Source: Girardinichthys multiradiatus
Lineage: Eukaryota > Chordata > Actinopteri > Cyprinodontiformes > Goodeidae
Assembly (NCBI RefSeq): GCF_021462225.1
Contig: NC_061817.1
Location: 3,098,751 to 3,162,750, forward strand
DNA: 64,000 bases
Reading direction: 5' to 3'
The notes under the pieces are model-generated. The model was not told the origin of the DNA and did no database searches. It was given only the letters and a program-made list of their open reading frames with translations. Numbering within the stretch: the first letter of the stretch is position 1; each line of letters starts with the position of its first letter. The position numbers and the translations under genes were made by a program. This document shows, piece by piece, positions 53,431 to 63,991 of this stretch.

Positions 53431-54879
53431 AGGGGGAGGGGTAGAATGAGAGGAATTTCTGACTGACTTATTAACCTCACTGACCTGACAATGATAACAA
53501 GACACTTCTCCAGACTGTACGGACCCAACAGACAACACCTTCAAGGTGGACCCCACTAATACCACCTTATTGATCCTTGGTGGATAAAAAAAGAATTGAA
53601 GCATTCAAAACAGACCTAGTGGAAACAAAAGGGGTTGTAAGAAAACAATATGCATTTTAAGAATATAAAAATAAAATTATGTTGGAATTTTTGCAAATGA
53701 AATTGCTCTGATAGAGAAGTAAGTACGTAAGTAAAATTCATTTGTGTAACACATTTCAGTGGCAGGGCAAGTCAGAGTGCTTACATTATAAAAACACAAA
53801 ATCCTAAAAACCATTAAGCGGATATTCATGACAGCCATGGAAAGGCCATGAGAAAGGTCTGATGTTCTGATGATCATTGCCAAACTTTTATCTCAATAAG
53901 GTTGGCAGAATGTTTCCAAAATCATGTAAAGATAGCAATAGTTTTACCTGTACTGATAAACATAAAAAAGCTCATAGACCTGTCTTAAATTTTTCGCAAT
54001 TCTTTTACAGAGTAATCAAACTTTTATGTGGCCAATGTCTATCCATTTTGTCTGTCTGTTTTTGTGAAATGAATGTCTGTTTCATTTTATGTAAAAATTA
54101 GGGTATATGTGCGTGATAATAATTAAAGAGTACAAGAGCAAGTCTGATCCTCAGTACCATAATATTAGGTCAGTTCTTTATGGTAAAACAAAAGGATTTT
54201 AACAGATGTTTGGACTTTTTCCAGTCTGGTTCAGAATGATCAAATTAGACTCAAATTTAACACAAGATGAAATGTACATTAACAGAATTAATGGACTGGA
54301 ATGGAAAAACTTGAGTTAATTGAAACAAACTTTAGTTACTTGAAATAAATACAAAGTGTAATTAAAAGGGAAGTTCTATAGCTGACTGAAACTGTACAGT
54401 GTGTTTATAAAACTGGGTAAGACAAACTAAGATTATAAGACAGAACATGCTCTTCATTTTTGTGTTCATCAATTTTATTAAGCCTTCTAAACTGATGAGT
54501 GAATTTTTTTTCAGAACTAATGAAACCTAAATTAAACCAAGCATTATTAAAATAATAGCAACTCACAAAAATAGTGACCTCATTCTTAAATATAATGAGG
54601 ACTTACTGCATTTAATAAAAAAAAAAATCTGGATTAGAATAGATGCATCTAAAAAAAGTTAGATTAGAATAGATTATTCAGAACTGTTATAATCTTGCTG
54701 ATGAATACCAAAAACAAAAACTATTATGGAACCAGATGATTAAAAGAGAGCAACATTATCATGGCCAAACAGAAATGTTTGTAGGAAAGATCCAATTTAA
54801 TTTTATTTAACCCTATCTATCATGACACCATACAGGTTTTATTAACATCTTGGATGGCACATATTATGTATGGAAAGAA
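53431..54879. other. ERV2 internal sequence too decayed to read
   Basis: By position this should hold protease and RT, but I find no G-R-D or Y-x-D-D motif in any frame. AT-rich, many A-runs. Small ORFs (53677-53883 minus, 53877-54101 plus) look like composition effects. Confidence 0.4.
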
Positions 54880-55040
54880 ATAAAAAAAAGGTATAATTGG
54901 CAGCACAATGGAAAAATGCAGAGTTATTGCTGAAATTATTAGATACTGTGCTGTTACCAGCTAAATTAGCTGAGTGTAAATGTGAAGGGATTACTAGATG
55001 CCCTGAAGGAAAGCCTATATTACCTAAATCAATGTTCCAC
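54880..55040 (+). pseudogene. ERV2 RNase H/connection fragment
   Basis: The frame reads 'NAELLLKLLDTVLLPAKLAE' then 'CKCEG' near 54913-54990, the end of a retroviral RNase H (L-L-P-x-x-x-A segment). It is terminated by the LINE-tail insertion at 55043. Confidence 0.5.
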
Positions 55041-55042
55041 TA

Positions 55043-55212
55043 GGTTGCAAATGTGGCCTCTTTTCTCATCTAGCAAGGGCAGTGCCTGTGAGTGGGCAGC
55101 AAAGCCTCGGTGACCCGTCCCCTCCTTGTCTTGTGTCATGATGTATGTTTGGATGAGTTGTACTGGAATTCTAATTTCCCCTCGGGGATCAATAAAATAT
55201 ATTTGAATTGAA
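55043..55212 (+). repeat. 5'-truncated second copy of the LINE-tailed element
   Basis: Near-identical by eye to the reverse complement of 17194-17360 ('gtggcctcttttctcatct', 'gtgagtgggcagcaaagcc', 'cctcggggatcaataaa', 'tttgaattgaat' tail). Truncation at the 5' side with an intact 3' tail is the mark of target-primed reverse transcription. It is inserted in ERV2 pol. Confidence 0.75.
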
Positions 55213-55314
55213 TGTCTCAACAGGGGGGATGATTGGCCTAGTGAACAAACAATTCACTACATATGGATTTAATACTTACTAAAAACTTACAAAAAAGAAA
55301 TTTGTGCATCTTGT

Positions 55315-56108
55315 TTGACATGTCTGAAACATAACCCCCATGGAAATCTGCATCCCAGAGCAGGAAGGTTTCCACACTCACCTTATCAATTCCATACCAT
55401 CCACATCAACTTTATTGAATTAAATAGGGTAGGACAGTATAAATACTGCTTGGTAATAATAGATGCATTTTCAAAGTGGGTGGAAATCTTTCCCTGCAAA
55501 GGACCAGATGCGATAATGGTGGCAAAAGCGATTGTAAACATATAATACCCACATTTGGAATTCCAAGAATGATTTATTGTGATAATGGAACACATTTTAA
55601 CAAAGTCATACAAGAACTTGGTAAATGTTTTAAGATTGACCTGAAAACACATTGTAGCTACCAACCCCAGAGTGCAGGGTTGATAGAACAAATGGGACAG
55701 TTAAAAGTAAACTTATGAAGACAATGGAAGAAACAAAAAGAAATTGGGTTGAATGTTTATATATTATAAAACTTAATATGAGGATAACCCCATCAGCTCA
55801 GGGTGGACTAACACCTTTTGAAATAATACATGGCAGATCTTATTAAATCCCTGATCTACAAAAAGACCTAAAAGATCCACAAGATGCGACGTTAGAAGAT
55901 ATTAGAGTCTAGAGACATACAAACTGTTAATAATCTGCCAAATTTTGTTTCTGAAGCCCTACAGGTTCCTGGCAACGTGAAAGAAGGTGATTGGGTGCTG
56001 ATTAAGACCATTAAGAAGTGGTCTGATCCAAAGTGGGAGGGTCCATCCCAAGTGTTATTGACAACTCCTACCGCTGTGAAAATCCAAGAGGGGGCTACTT
56101 ATACAAAG
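55315..56108 (+). pseudogene. ERV2 integrase
   Basis: Contains the tail of an H2C2 zinc-binding region ('LCILFDMSE' part), 'QYKYCLVIIDAFSKWVEIFP' (first catalytic Asp, 55430-55490), 'GIPRMIYCDNGTHFNK' (second Asp, about 55558-55605) and 'CSYQPQSAGLIEQMG' (catalytic Glu retained). 'RITPSAQ'-like text is decayed. A C-terminal SH3-type domain is 'VKEGDWVLIKTIKKWSDPKW' (about 55980-56035). Frameshifts occur near 55540 and 55715. The hAT-like insertion breaks it at 56108. Not functional. Confidence 0.75.
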
Positions 56109-56127
56109 TAGAGTGGATTTTCTCTCC

Positions 56128-56275
56128 TGTCCCATCCCGCTCCCACAGAAAAATGTCTTGTCCCATCCCAATCCTAGGCCAGCATAATGAAAAAAATCCT
56201 GTCCCGTCCCACTCCTGGTAAATTGACTCCCACTCCCATCCCGCTCCCATTTAGAACGACTCCCACTCCTGTGAC
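56128..56275. repeat. Pyrimidine-rich subterminal repeats, left
   Basis: Degenerate tandem 'cctgtcccatcccgctccca'-type units, about 12-20 bp each. The counterpart is at 58290-58425. Subterminal arrays of this kind serve as transposase-binding sites in hAT elements; that role here is inference. Confidence 0.6.
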
Positions 56276-56629
56276 TCTCCCATTTTTGTTTTCTTCATTT
56301 AGTCTTTTGGCAATTTCTTTGTTTGAAGGACCAGTTAGGTCCCTGTTTTTAGCTGTAGTAAAGGCCAGTTAAAGTAAAAAGAATAATAATGAAGAAATAA
56401 TAAAATATCAAACAAGGAAACAGACCATGCCTATCTTAGCTGCATAAACAAAATGTACATAGTTGTATTTTACTCATTTATTAAGTGACTGTTTCCTTTG
56501 AACAATGACATTACTTTTATGTTTCAAGTTGCTGAAACGAAAGAAAAATGCACCTAGTAAGAGAACTGTACTTGTTGAACAAAAGGACAAAAAGGCATTA
56601 CCTTCACAATTTAGAAACTGTACCTCAAA

Positions 56630-56760
56630 GGTTCACAGCCCTGGTCCTCAGGGACCCCTTCCCTGCAGGTTTTAGATGTGTGTCTGCTCCAGCACACCTG
56701 ATACAAATTCTGACATGACCTCCTATACAGGCATCAAGAATGGAGGGTCAAACTGGACAA
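56630..56760 (+). repeat. Common fish MITE-like fragment
   Basis: 'cacagccctggtcctcaggg' and 'ctgctccagcacacctgat' form a phrase I know as a frequent dispersed fish repeat. One fragment only here, nested in the hAT-like element. Confidence 0.5.
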
Positions 56761-56789
56761 ATTTAATACAATAAAATCATAATTAAATA

Positions 56790-57075
56790 AATAAATGTTG
56801 TGAATGTCCCATAAGTGAAGTAAATGTAACATGAAAGAAATGTAACATTAAATGTGCCGTTAAATTAAAGGTACCATTTATTTATTTAATACATCATTAG
56901 AAACAATAAATGTACCATTATATCATGAAATGGACTATTATGCAATTAAATGTGCCACTGAATAATTAAGTATAATTTGAAAGACGACATGACGTAATTA
57001 GTGGTACACTTAATATTTAATGATGTATTAAATAAATTGTACATTTAATGGTACATTAAATTTTTTTTCTATTTC
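56790..57075. repeat. AT-rich foldback sequence
   Basis: Words such as 'atttaatacatcatta' (about 56886) and 'taatgatgtattaaat' (about 57021) are inverted partners, and 'aatgtaccatta' recurs in both orientations. It reads as a small palindromic MITE nested in the hAT-like element. Confidence 0.5.
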
Positions 57076-57117
57076 ACAACATATTTATTTAATATCTTCC
57101 CTTGATGAAGCCTTTCA

Positions 57118-57712
57118 ACGAGGTCCGCGAGGGGACATGGGGAATTTTTTCTCTTTTTGCGTCCCCACACAATACTTTTTGCGCTCTCACGCAATAGTCT
57201 TTGCGTTACCTCGCAATACTTTGTGGGATAGTTTCCAAACCAGATAACTGCAAAAATGGAACAAACACTACACCCGTTTTGAGATTTATTGAGTTTTGTT
57301 TTGAAATCGGCCTTAAATAAAATTATCTTCAAATCAGACTAAAAGACAGTTTCTATCCACAAGCTGTCAAACAAACTACTGAACTCTGGGCAATAATACT
57401 GCACGAAACTACATCTGTGACACTTTATTTGCTTATTACTGCTGCATGATGTGTACTTTTTTTTGCACGCTATTAGTGTTTTGTTTTTATTGTGATTTGA
57501 ACGGTTCTTCTTATGCTAAGCATTTCATTGCATTGTTTACTGCGTGTTAACCTGCATATGACAAATAATCCATATCAATGACATATCAGTACTGTTTGTT
57601 TTATGAGCAGTTTGTCATCTGTGCTGCTGTTCCAAAATGCTGAACGCAAAAGTATTGCGTGGGGACGCAAAAAAAGAGAAAAAATTCCCCCATGTCCCCT
57701 CTCGGGCTCCGT
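57118..57712. repeat. Nested MITE with 65-bp inverted repeats
   Basis: The arms 57118-57183 and 57645-57712 are inverted copies: 'gaggggacatgggg', 'aattttttctctttttgcg' and 'tgcgtccccac.caatactttt'. Further 'cgcaatactttg' units occur inside the left end (57189-57223). The centre (about 57330-57590) resembles a LINE 3' end ('agtttctatccacaagctgt', 'gcatatgacaaataa'). No coding capacity. Confidence 0.65.
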
Positions 57713-57719
57713 ACTTTTC

Positions 57720-58280
57720 CCCTCTACTGTGGCAAATGCTCTTAAATCTTTAGCGCACATGCAGCAAGTTCGTTGGTCAGATGAGACTTGACACATGATG
57801 GTACTTTTGGTTTGACGAATGAAGAGATGCAGGGCTGATTCAATCCAGAATTTGCCTTACAAGTGTCCTTTAATCACTGGTGAACTTGATTACGACTAAA
57901 CACGTTTTACAAGCAGCAGACTGCGTGTTAACACCGCTACATTCAACTCTCCTGAAGTTCGGTAATATTTGCGACTTTCCTGTCAGCTCTGTGAGTTTAA
58001 TAGATAAGTCCTTACTTCTGACTTTACGTTGCAAATCCAATTTTACCACGTCCACCTCACCTGCGTTTGCTCCCTCCATCCTGAACGCAGGTGGAAAACA
58101 TCGAGCAGAAGCACTGTTGGCTTGTGGGTCGTGTAGTACGTTTGACTTGCATTATAGTATAGGCTTGTTGGAAAAAAACTACACAATGGCGGCGTCGATC
58201 CAAGTTTTTTTTTCTTAAAGTTTATAACCAAGTCTCAGTTTTACATTTCCAAGGACAATTGATCCTAGTTTATTTTCCCT
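57720..58280. other. Interior of hAT-like element, unassigned
   Basis: GC-balanced, with a possible promoter-like CpG patch ('gtgggtcgtgtagtacgtttg', about 58121) and ORF 57880-58218 lacking domains. May be the 5' region of the parent autonomous transposon. Confidence 0.3.
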
Positions 58281-58289
58281 CCTATTGGT

Positions 58290-58425
58290 TAGCTCCCGCT
58301 CCCGTCTGCTCCCGTTCATTTTTTATCCTGTACCGTCCCAATCACGTGATCTTTACTGATGCTGTCTCCCGTCCCGCGGGATTCCCATGGGAATCCCGTG
58401 ACCCGTGGGATTCCCGAAAAAATTT
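58290..58425. repeat. Pyrimidine-rich subterminal repeats, right
   Basis: 'gctcccgctcccgtctgctc', 'gtctcccgtcccgcggg' and a palindromic run 'gggattcccatgggaatccc' at about 58378-58397. Together with the left array it marks the element's ends. Confidence 0.6.
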
Positions 58426-58442
58426 CAGCCTCTAATACAAAG

Positions 58443-58680
58443 CACACTGTAAAGAGGTGAGCCTGTCAGTCTTTCCACCCACAGGCTAGGAGGTGATAAA
58501 GTCTGAGTACAAAGGGGTTGTCGCCATCTAGTGGAGGCTTCGTCTCAACGTCGGTGAAGAAACCAACCTTGCCCTTAGGGGAGAAAGAGAGACTGACAAG
58601 TAAATCTAAAGGAAAGATGTTGTTGAAACATTTAGTTTTGTGTATCACATGTGCCCTGATTTTGTTAATAATATGCTAGA
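58443..58680 (+). pseudogene. ERV2 pol end and possible env start
   Basis: Sequence right of the hAT-like insert continues ERV2. A splice-acceptor-like 'tttccacccacag' is at 58473-58485. From 58617 an ATG opens 'MLLKHLVLCITCALILLII', a signal-peptide-like hydrophobic leader, which stops immediately after. The rest of env is not present. Assignment is by position and leader character only. Confidence 0.4.
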
Positions 58681-58854
58681 AATTTCCACAATCTCATAAT
58701 CTCCAAAAGTTAAAGAGGTGAATAAATGAAGATTTCCATGGAATGTTTATACAAGATATAAATTACTTGTATGAGACTAACAGCTGGTACCAATATGCAA
58801 AAAAATGTAACTAAGTTCAGGAATATTTCCGGTTGTTGTCAGGGTCTCTCTCTG
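58681..58854. other. Short AT-rich spacer
   Basis: No feature seen. Confidence 0.4.
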
Positions 58855-59210
58855 CGTGTGTGTGTGTGTATGTGTATTTGTGTGTGTGTTCCTGTCATGG
58901 CATCACAGTGAGAACCATTTTCCCGATTTCACCATCAAATTGAGGACCATTTGTACCAAAGTGAGGACATTTTGCTGGTCCTCACGACCTATTTTGCTAT
59001 TGGTTAGGTTTAGGACTAAGGTGTGAATTGAGTTTAGGTTAAGGTTAGGGTTAGGCATGCACTGGTAATGGTTAGGTTTAGGGTTATTGTCAGGGTTAGG
59101 GCATAGAAACGGTTGAAAATGACTGAAAATCAATGGAAGTCAATGGGAGTCAACACATGGTCCTCACTACATATAGCAAAACAAGAGTGTGTGTGTGTGT
59201 GTGTGTATGG
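58855..59210. repeat. Dispersed fish repeat with (TG)n ends and telomere-like core
   Basis: A (tg)n tract at 58855-58890, 'tgaggaccatttgtaccaaagtgagg' style text, a degenerate 'ggttagggttaggg' core at about 59005-59100, 'ctgaaaatcaatggaagtca', 'ggtcctcactacatatagc' and a second (gt)n at 59187-59207. I recall this as a widespread teleost interspersed repeat. The TTAGGG-like text is part of it, not a telomere. Confidence 0.6.
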
Positions 59211-59214
59211 TGTA

Positions 59215-59968
59215 CTTGTTTTCATGGCTTCAATGTTTCTCAGTTGGTGCAGGAGGTTCTCAGGTGCGCTGGATGACAGGTGTGACCTATCTACTGATTA
59301 CATGGAGGAGTACTTAAGCGAGAAGCTGCCAGCACTTCAATGCCAGAGTGTTTGCCTTAGTGGTAACAAGCTCAGCCTCTCCTGATTTCAGCTTCGTTTC
59401 ATGTGCTCTTAGTAACTTTTGAATTTGTTCCCTCGCAGGTTTTTGCCTGACGCTTTGTTTACTTTGCTGAGTCCTGACTTCATTCCGGAGGTTCTCTGAA
59501 CAATCTGGATAATCATCTACTGAGTACTGGATAAACCTTCTTGTGGATTTCTCTGCCTACTGTCTGTACCTTTTGGACACGGATCAAGCTGGCGGCTTCT
59601 TGCTTCCTTCAACCCCAGGACCAAGGCATAAGCGTACCCTGTTCCTCCCTCCTTCGCAAACATCGGCACCTGTGCTTCAACTGGTTTGCACCTAACCAGC
59701 AACTGAGAAGACAACTGGACAACCACACTTCACAAGCTAAGACTCTGAATCCCTCTACCACTGGTGGTTCAAGCAACAGCAATTGAATAAGCCATTTCTC
59801 AGAACACTAAAATCAGTTACTATATATTGTTTGTTTATTCACCAGTTCCTTCTCCTTTCTTCCCGTACAGTTGGAGTTTCCAGTTCTCGTGCCTTATTAC
59901 TTCGCTGACAATAAAACACGTTAAAACGTTACTTCTGAGTGTTTTCTGTATGTGGGTCAAAACTGTGT
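59215..59968 (+). repeat. 5' LTR of sushi-like gypsy element (approximate)
   Basis: Precedes gag directly. Shows a TATA-like 'gagtacttaagcgag' (about 59306), 'acaataaaacacg' polyadenylation-type signal (about 59909) and a C/T-rich body. No second LTR in the window, so the boundaries are approximate. The ORF 59541-59786 lies inside and is not a gene. Confidence 0.5.
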
Positions 59969-59970
59969 TG

Positions 59971-61080
59971 AAAATGACAGAACACTCTGGCCAACAAGAC
60001 CCTGCAGAAACACTCTGAAGAACTCTTTCAGAACATACCAATCAAATTCATTCTCATGATTCCTCTCTCCGTTTTCTTGCAGAACAGCAGCATCAGACAA
60101 ACCAACAGTTAGAGCAGATTACCTCCATGCTACAACAGACTCTAAATACCCAACCCGCCACACAAGTAGATGGCGCTGCTGCATCTCCGGTAACTTCACA
60201 GCTTCTTCACTCTCATGACGTCATTTCCCATAACCCAGAAAAATTTTCTGGAGAGGTTGGTAAGTGTAGGGGATTTTTACTCCATGTGCTTTAGTTTTCA
60301 ACCGCTCTCCACGTTCCTTCTCGCATGATAATGTTACGATTTCGTACATTATTGGTTTATTGACCGGCAAGGCTTTGCAATGGGCCAAGGCCCATTTTTC
60401 AACTTCCAGTAGTTTCGATTGTACCTTTGAAGAATTTATTTCAGAGTTCAAGCAAACTTTTTCCACTGAATTAGATAAGCCAGGTATAGGACGGCAGCTG
60501 CGAGCATTAAAGCAACGCAATAGACCTCTAATTGAGTTTTTGATAGAATTTCGCACTTTGGCAGCTGCTTCTTGTTGGAACGATATTGCTTTAAAGTCTG
60601 CATTTTTTCACACCCTAGACGAAGTTCTAAAAGATGAGTTAGCTCTGGTTGACGAACCCCCCACATTGGATGAAGTAATTTCCTTGGCCACAAGAGTGGA
60701 TAACAGAATAAGAGAAAGAAGGAGAACCAGAGCAGAAAGATCTGTTTATCGACCACAGTTGCAGCCTAGTTCACCCAATGCTAAATCCCTTCAGCCCTTA
60801 GCTACCAGGTCAGAACCCATGCTGATTGGACACACCCAATTGACTCCAGAAGATAGACAAAGACCCAGACAATCCAAGCAGTGCATTTACTGTGGTTCTC
60901 CAGACCATTTTGTAGCTGGCTGTGCTGTTTGTCCTGGGCAGCCAAAAGACAGAGTCCACTAACCTTGAAGGCGGGCTTGGCGGACCATTCTTTAAATAGT
61001 AAAGCCCCTAGACTCAGCCTGCCAGCAACTATCTTAGTTAATCAACAAACTTTGACTATGTCCGCTTTGGTGAAACCCCG
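59971..61080 (+). pseudogene. Ty3/gypsy (sushi-like) gag, with start of pol
   Basis: The ATG near 59971 opens MTEHSGQQDPAETL and then a stop. The frame goes on with a Gln-rich coiled stretch ('EQQHQTNQQLEQITSMLQQT', about 60083-60140), then a shift into the retrotransposon-gag domain ('LTGKALQWAKAHF', 'TFEEFISEFKQTF', 'RQLRALKQRN', 'LIEFLIEFRTLA'; ORF 60360-60962). A CCHC knuckle C-I-Y-C-G-S-P-D-H-F-V-A-G-C sits near residue 178-191. After TAA the pol frame starts ('LSLPATILVNQQTLTMSALV', protease beta strand) and is lost at about 61080. The retroelement class is that from which vertebrate RTL/PEG10-type genes arose, but this copy is broken. Confidence 0.7.
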
Positions 61081-61087
61081 GTGAAAA

Positions 61088-61183
61088 AGTGGACTGGACC
61101 ACAGCGGAGGACGCAGGCTGGAGCCCAGGCAGGTGAGTGGACTAGACCACAGCGGAGGACCCAAGCTGGAGACCAGACGGGTG
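61088..61183. repeat. 48-bp tandem duplication
   Basis: Two consecutive 48-bp units ('agtggact.gaccacagcgg' then 'aggac.ca.gctggag.cca'), differing at about 8 positions. They lie at the truncation point of the gypsy element. Confidence 0.7.
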
Positions 61184-62329
61184 AGGGGACTGTAAAGTAG
61201 AAGACTCACCATGCTCAGCAGGGGGTGGAGCAAGGTGAGATATAGGGTTGTGGTTAGGAAGCACTGAGATCATATTGGATGTGTCCAGAAGTAAATGTGC
61301 AAGTCAGACCTCAATACTCTCAAGTTCTTCAAAGCCCTCATCAGCCTGTACTGGCTGTTGTATATCTATTTGCTCCAGCAATGCATCTGCCTCCTCAAAA
61401 TCTGGTGCTATCTCCTATAGTAGTTCATTATTCTGCCTCAGCAGGTACTGCACTCCTATCAGATCACCTGAAAATGCACAACCAATTTTGGATTACAAAA
61501 AAAACCAAAAAAACAGTAGAGAATTAAATACAGGACAATGATGTTTGTAACTTAAATTGTAACTTGAACAGCATTAGGCACTCAACATGCCTCTTCTGAA
61601 CAAGCCAGATGTGCTGCATTCGGATGGGGTCCAGTAGAGGAACACCAGGCGAATCCTTCCCCTTGTCACAGATGAGCTTACAGCTGGATGGTTTGCTATT
61701 TTCCACAAGTCCTCCTCCTGCAGTGCAGCTCCAACTCTTCCTTCGTAATTTACTGTTGCTTCTCAGTCAGAGCTGTCCATCCATGCCCTTTAAGCTGTGA
61801 CCTCTTTGCCTCTCTCAGTTTATTAACATCAGCAACGTCACACTCAAAAATACATGCCGACATAAGAGCCATGAAAGTACGGTACACTCTTAAAACAGAT
61901 GTGTCAAAAACAACACGTGATGTGTTCAATTTTAACACAAAAAAAAAAAATGGGCATTTCCAAATGGGCATTTCCATTTGAGGATATCAGAGATTTTATT
62001 TTATTACCGTTAAGTATGTTACAACAATAATGCTAGGTTAGCTCAAATATAAAAAGTTTTAAAATAAATTCAAATCACAAAGTCAAGCAAACAAAATACC
62101 CATTTTTCTAAGGTATTAACACCAAACCTTTTAAAAATCCCTAACTGTCTATATAATAAAATATGTTTTGTAACATTCAGTGAACATGTATAAAAAACAT
62201 GGCAATAAAATTCATAAAAGAAATAATGACAAAGAATCCCTTCCCCTTCCAACAATAATCAGTTTTTCCAATTGCACTCAAATGGCAACATGTATTTACA
62301 GTCCAATACAGTCATCACCCAAGGTACAA

Positions 62330-62749
62330 GATTTTGTATTTTAGGGACACATACAATTCTCTGGTGCCGAAAGTCCTCATAACATCTAAGGGCTGCAAAT
62401 CAGAAACGTCTGCAAGTGTGGGGTGATCAACTCGTATTCGCTTGTTTTTTGTACTGCGTAAGCATTAAAATGATCATCAAAGTACAGTACATTTAGTATT
62501 CGAACAAAACATGAGAATGGAGTCATTTTGCACCAGAATATGAACAACTTCACCAAATAAAGGCTCCTTTCTGTTATTTGTTCTCAAGGGCAGTATGGAA
62601 CCAGCTGTGTAGACATTGCTATGGACATCAACACTGTGAGACAGATAGATGGTAGTGGTTAAAGAAATGTCAGTTTCTAGAGCTGACCTCAAGTGGCTCA
62701 ACAAGACATCTAATTTTTTCAGTGACCCCACATCTAACCAGATAGGCAT
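62330..62749 (-). pseudogene. Transposase-like protein, C-terminal domain pieces
   Basis: 62477-62749 reads 'YTAGSILPLRTNNRKEPLFG' and 'EVVHILVQNDSILMFC'. A neighbouring frame to about 62330 gives 'LQPLDVMRTFGTREL' and 'YVSLKYKI'. This beta-rich domain follows the core in the related proteins I recall. Confidence 0.4.
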
Positions 62750-63041
62750 TGGTCACACTGATTTTCTTGGAGATGATAAAGCTATGCTTATGATACATTT
62801 GTTGTACCTGGTGTTTGAAAGCCAATGTCTTTGAAACATTTTTGAAGTTACACATAACTTGTGCAAGTCTTTTGAATGGATTGTGCTTTGCTTCAAATCG
62901 CATGCACCAAAGTTTAAACAGAGGCCCAAAATGAACCATTATCCGTGGATAATGTATCATGAAATGATGTTTCAGTGTGAGATTTCTCTCATACAGCTGC
63001 TTGAAAAGAATATGATGCTCTATTATTAATCTTAGAAACAC
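62670..63041 (-). pseudogene. Transposase-like protein, downstream core piece
   Basis: 123 codons: 'LRLIIEHHILFKQLYERNLT', 'LKHHFMIHYPRIMVHFGPLF', 'KLWCMRFEAKHNPFKRLAQV' and 'NFKNVSKTLAFKHQ'. The 'KHH...HYP..i..fGPl...w.mRfEakh' string is the most diagnostic part, with a conserved Glu (R-F-E-A-K) as candidate final acid of a D-D-E active site. It runs on to 'LEVSS' and a stop. Confidence 0.55.
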
Positions 63042-63459
63042 AGTAAGCTCTTGGTAACAACTGGTGCAAAAATAATACAGCAGATTTCATTTAATAAAAC
63101 TAGTAATTTCCAGTGTTGACTCTTTCTGTTTACAAGATCTCCAAGTAAAAAAAGGCAAGGATAGTAAAAGGCACCACATTTGGGAAGCCATCTGTTTTAC
63201 AGGATTCTCAATTGCATTTATAGTATGTTTTTGTCATTTCCACTTCCCTAGTGAAAACCTGAAATTCTGTCATTCAGTTCTACCAATGTAAAAAACCTTT
63301 CCACATAAATGAAATGTTGCAGCATTAGTTTAACCTCTAGTGGAGCTACAGCTTATAGAACATCATCCATGACATCAACACTTGAGTTTTCTGTGACATG
63401 AAAATACTGTAGCTTATTCAAACAAGAGTCTTGTTTGACACCTGTTTTAGTTGGCTCAT
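63042..63459 (-). other. Gap between transposase-like pieces
   Basis: No open frame of length. It contains stops in all three minus frames, so either decayed coding sequence or an intron. Confidence 0.35.
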
Positions 63460-63991
63460 TTAGTCAACGTGGTACTGGTAATTTTTTTTTTTTTGTACGC
63501 AGCTCCACGCATCTTCATCATATATCACCTCTGCATCTGCTTTGTCAATAATGCAAAAGTGACAGAATTTATTTGCAGAAAAACTTTCCAGATAACCACC
63601 AAGAGTATGCAGTACGAGGTTATCTGCTGTTAACAAGCAGATTGTACCATACAAATGATGGTTTTGACCTTTTAATTTTAATGTCATACCAACATCTTCA
63701 AGAAGTTTTAGGTCCTCCAGAGTTGAACAAAAGACACAGATGAATATTGGCAAGTGCAGATTTGCAGCTGGTTGGCAAATTCTTTATGGTAAAATACATA
63801 GCTCCTAACTTATGTATTTTTGTTTTTGAACCCAAGGGGTTTGTTGTCTCCAGGTCATCAACGTACAGTTGTATCTGCAAAGCATTGAGGGAATTTTGAA
63901 ACAATGGATGTGTAGAGAAATGTGAGCCATCACAATAGTCACCCAATTTATTGTCTGTGCTCTTGTTTTTCAAAAGGAAAAGGTTCTGCAT
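63460..63991 (-). pseudogene. Transposase-like protein, upstream core pieces
   Basis: Frame one (63698-63991): 'FSTHPLFQNSLNALQIQLYV' then DDLETTNPLGSKTKIHKLGA and 'MYFTIKNLP'. Frame two (63460-63753) continues 'LLEDVGMTLKLKGQNHHLYG' and 'LLTADNLVLHTLGGYLESFS', ending with C-x2-C ('CHFC') and acidic residues. Two aspartates in 'YVDDLE' and the one in 'TADN' are candidate catalytic acids. The overlap of frames near 63700 marks a frameshift. Confidence 0.5.

Larger units (their letters stand above)
56109..58434. mobile_element. hAT-like non-autonomous element with 8-bp target duplication
   Basis: The exact 8-bp direct repeat atacaaag borders it (56101-56108, 58435-58442). The ends read TAGAGTGGATTTTC and, inverted, TAGAGGCTGAAATTTTTTC; TAGAG termini with 8-bp duplications are hAT-like. 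Both subterminal zones are built of pyrimidine-rich 'tcccgctcccac / cccatcccg' units (56128-56275; 58290-58425). It has no transposase. The interior is a mosaic of other repeats. It interrupts ERV2 integrase, which resumes in matching sequence on the right. Confidence 0.75.
50150..58680 (+). mobile_element. Endogenous retrovirus 2, split by several insertions
   Basis: Plus-strand parts in retroviral order: LTR-like end and leader (about 50150-50800), a gag piece (53150-53430), RNase H/connection piece (54880-55030), integrase (55315-56108) and, after a 2.3-kb insertion, the pol end and a possible env start (58443-58680). Interrupted by Tc1 (51313-52922), a LINE-tail copy (55043-55212) and a hAT-like element (56109-58434). 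Protease and RT are not recognisable and most of env is absent. It is a different lineage from ERV1. Confidence 0.6.

Noticed and set aside
59005..59100. Interstitial telomere
   Set aside because: TTAGGG-like units are degenerate, few, and embedded in a known type of dispersed repeat.
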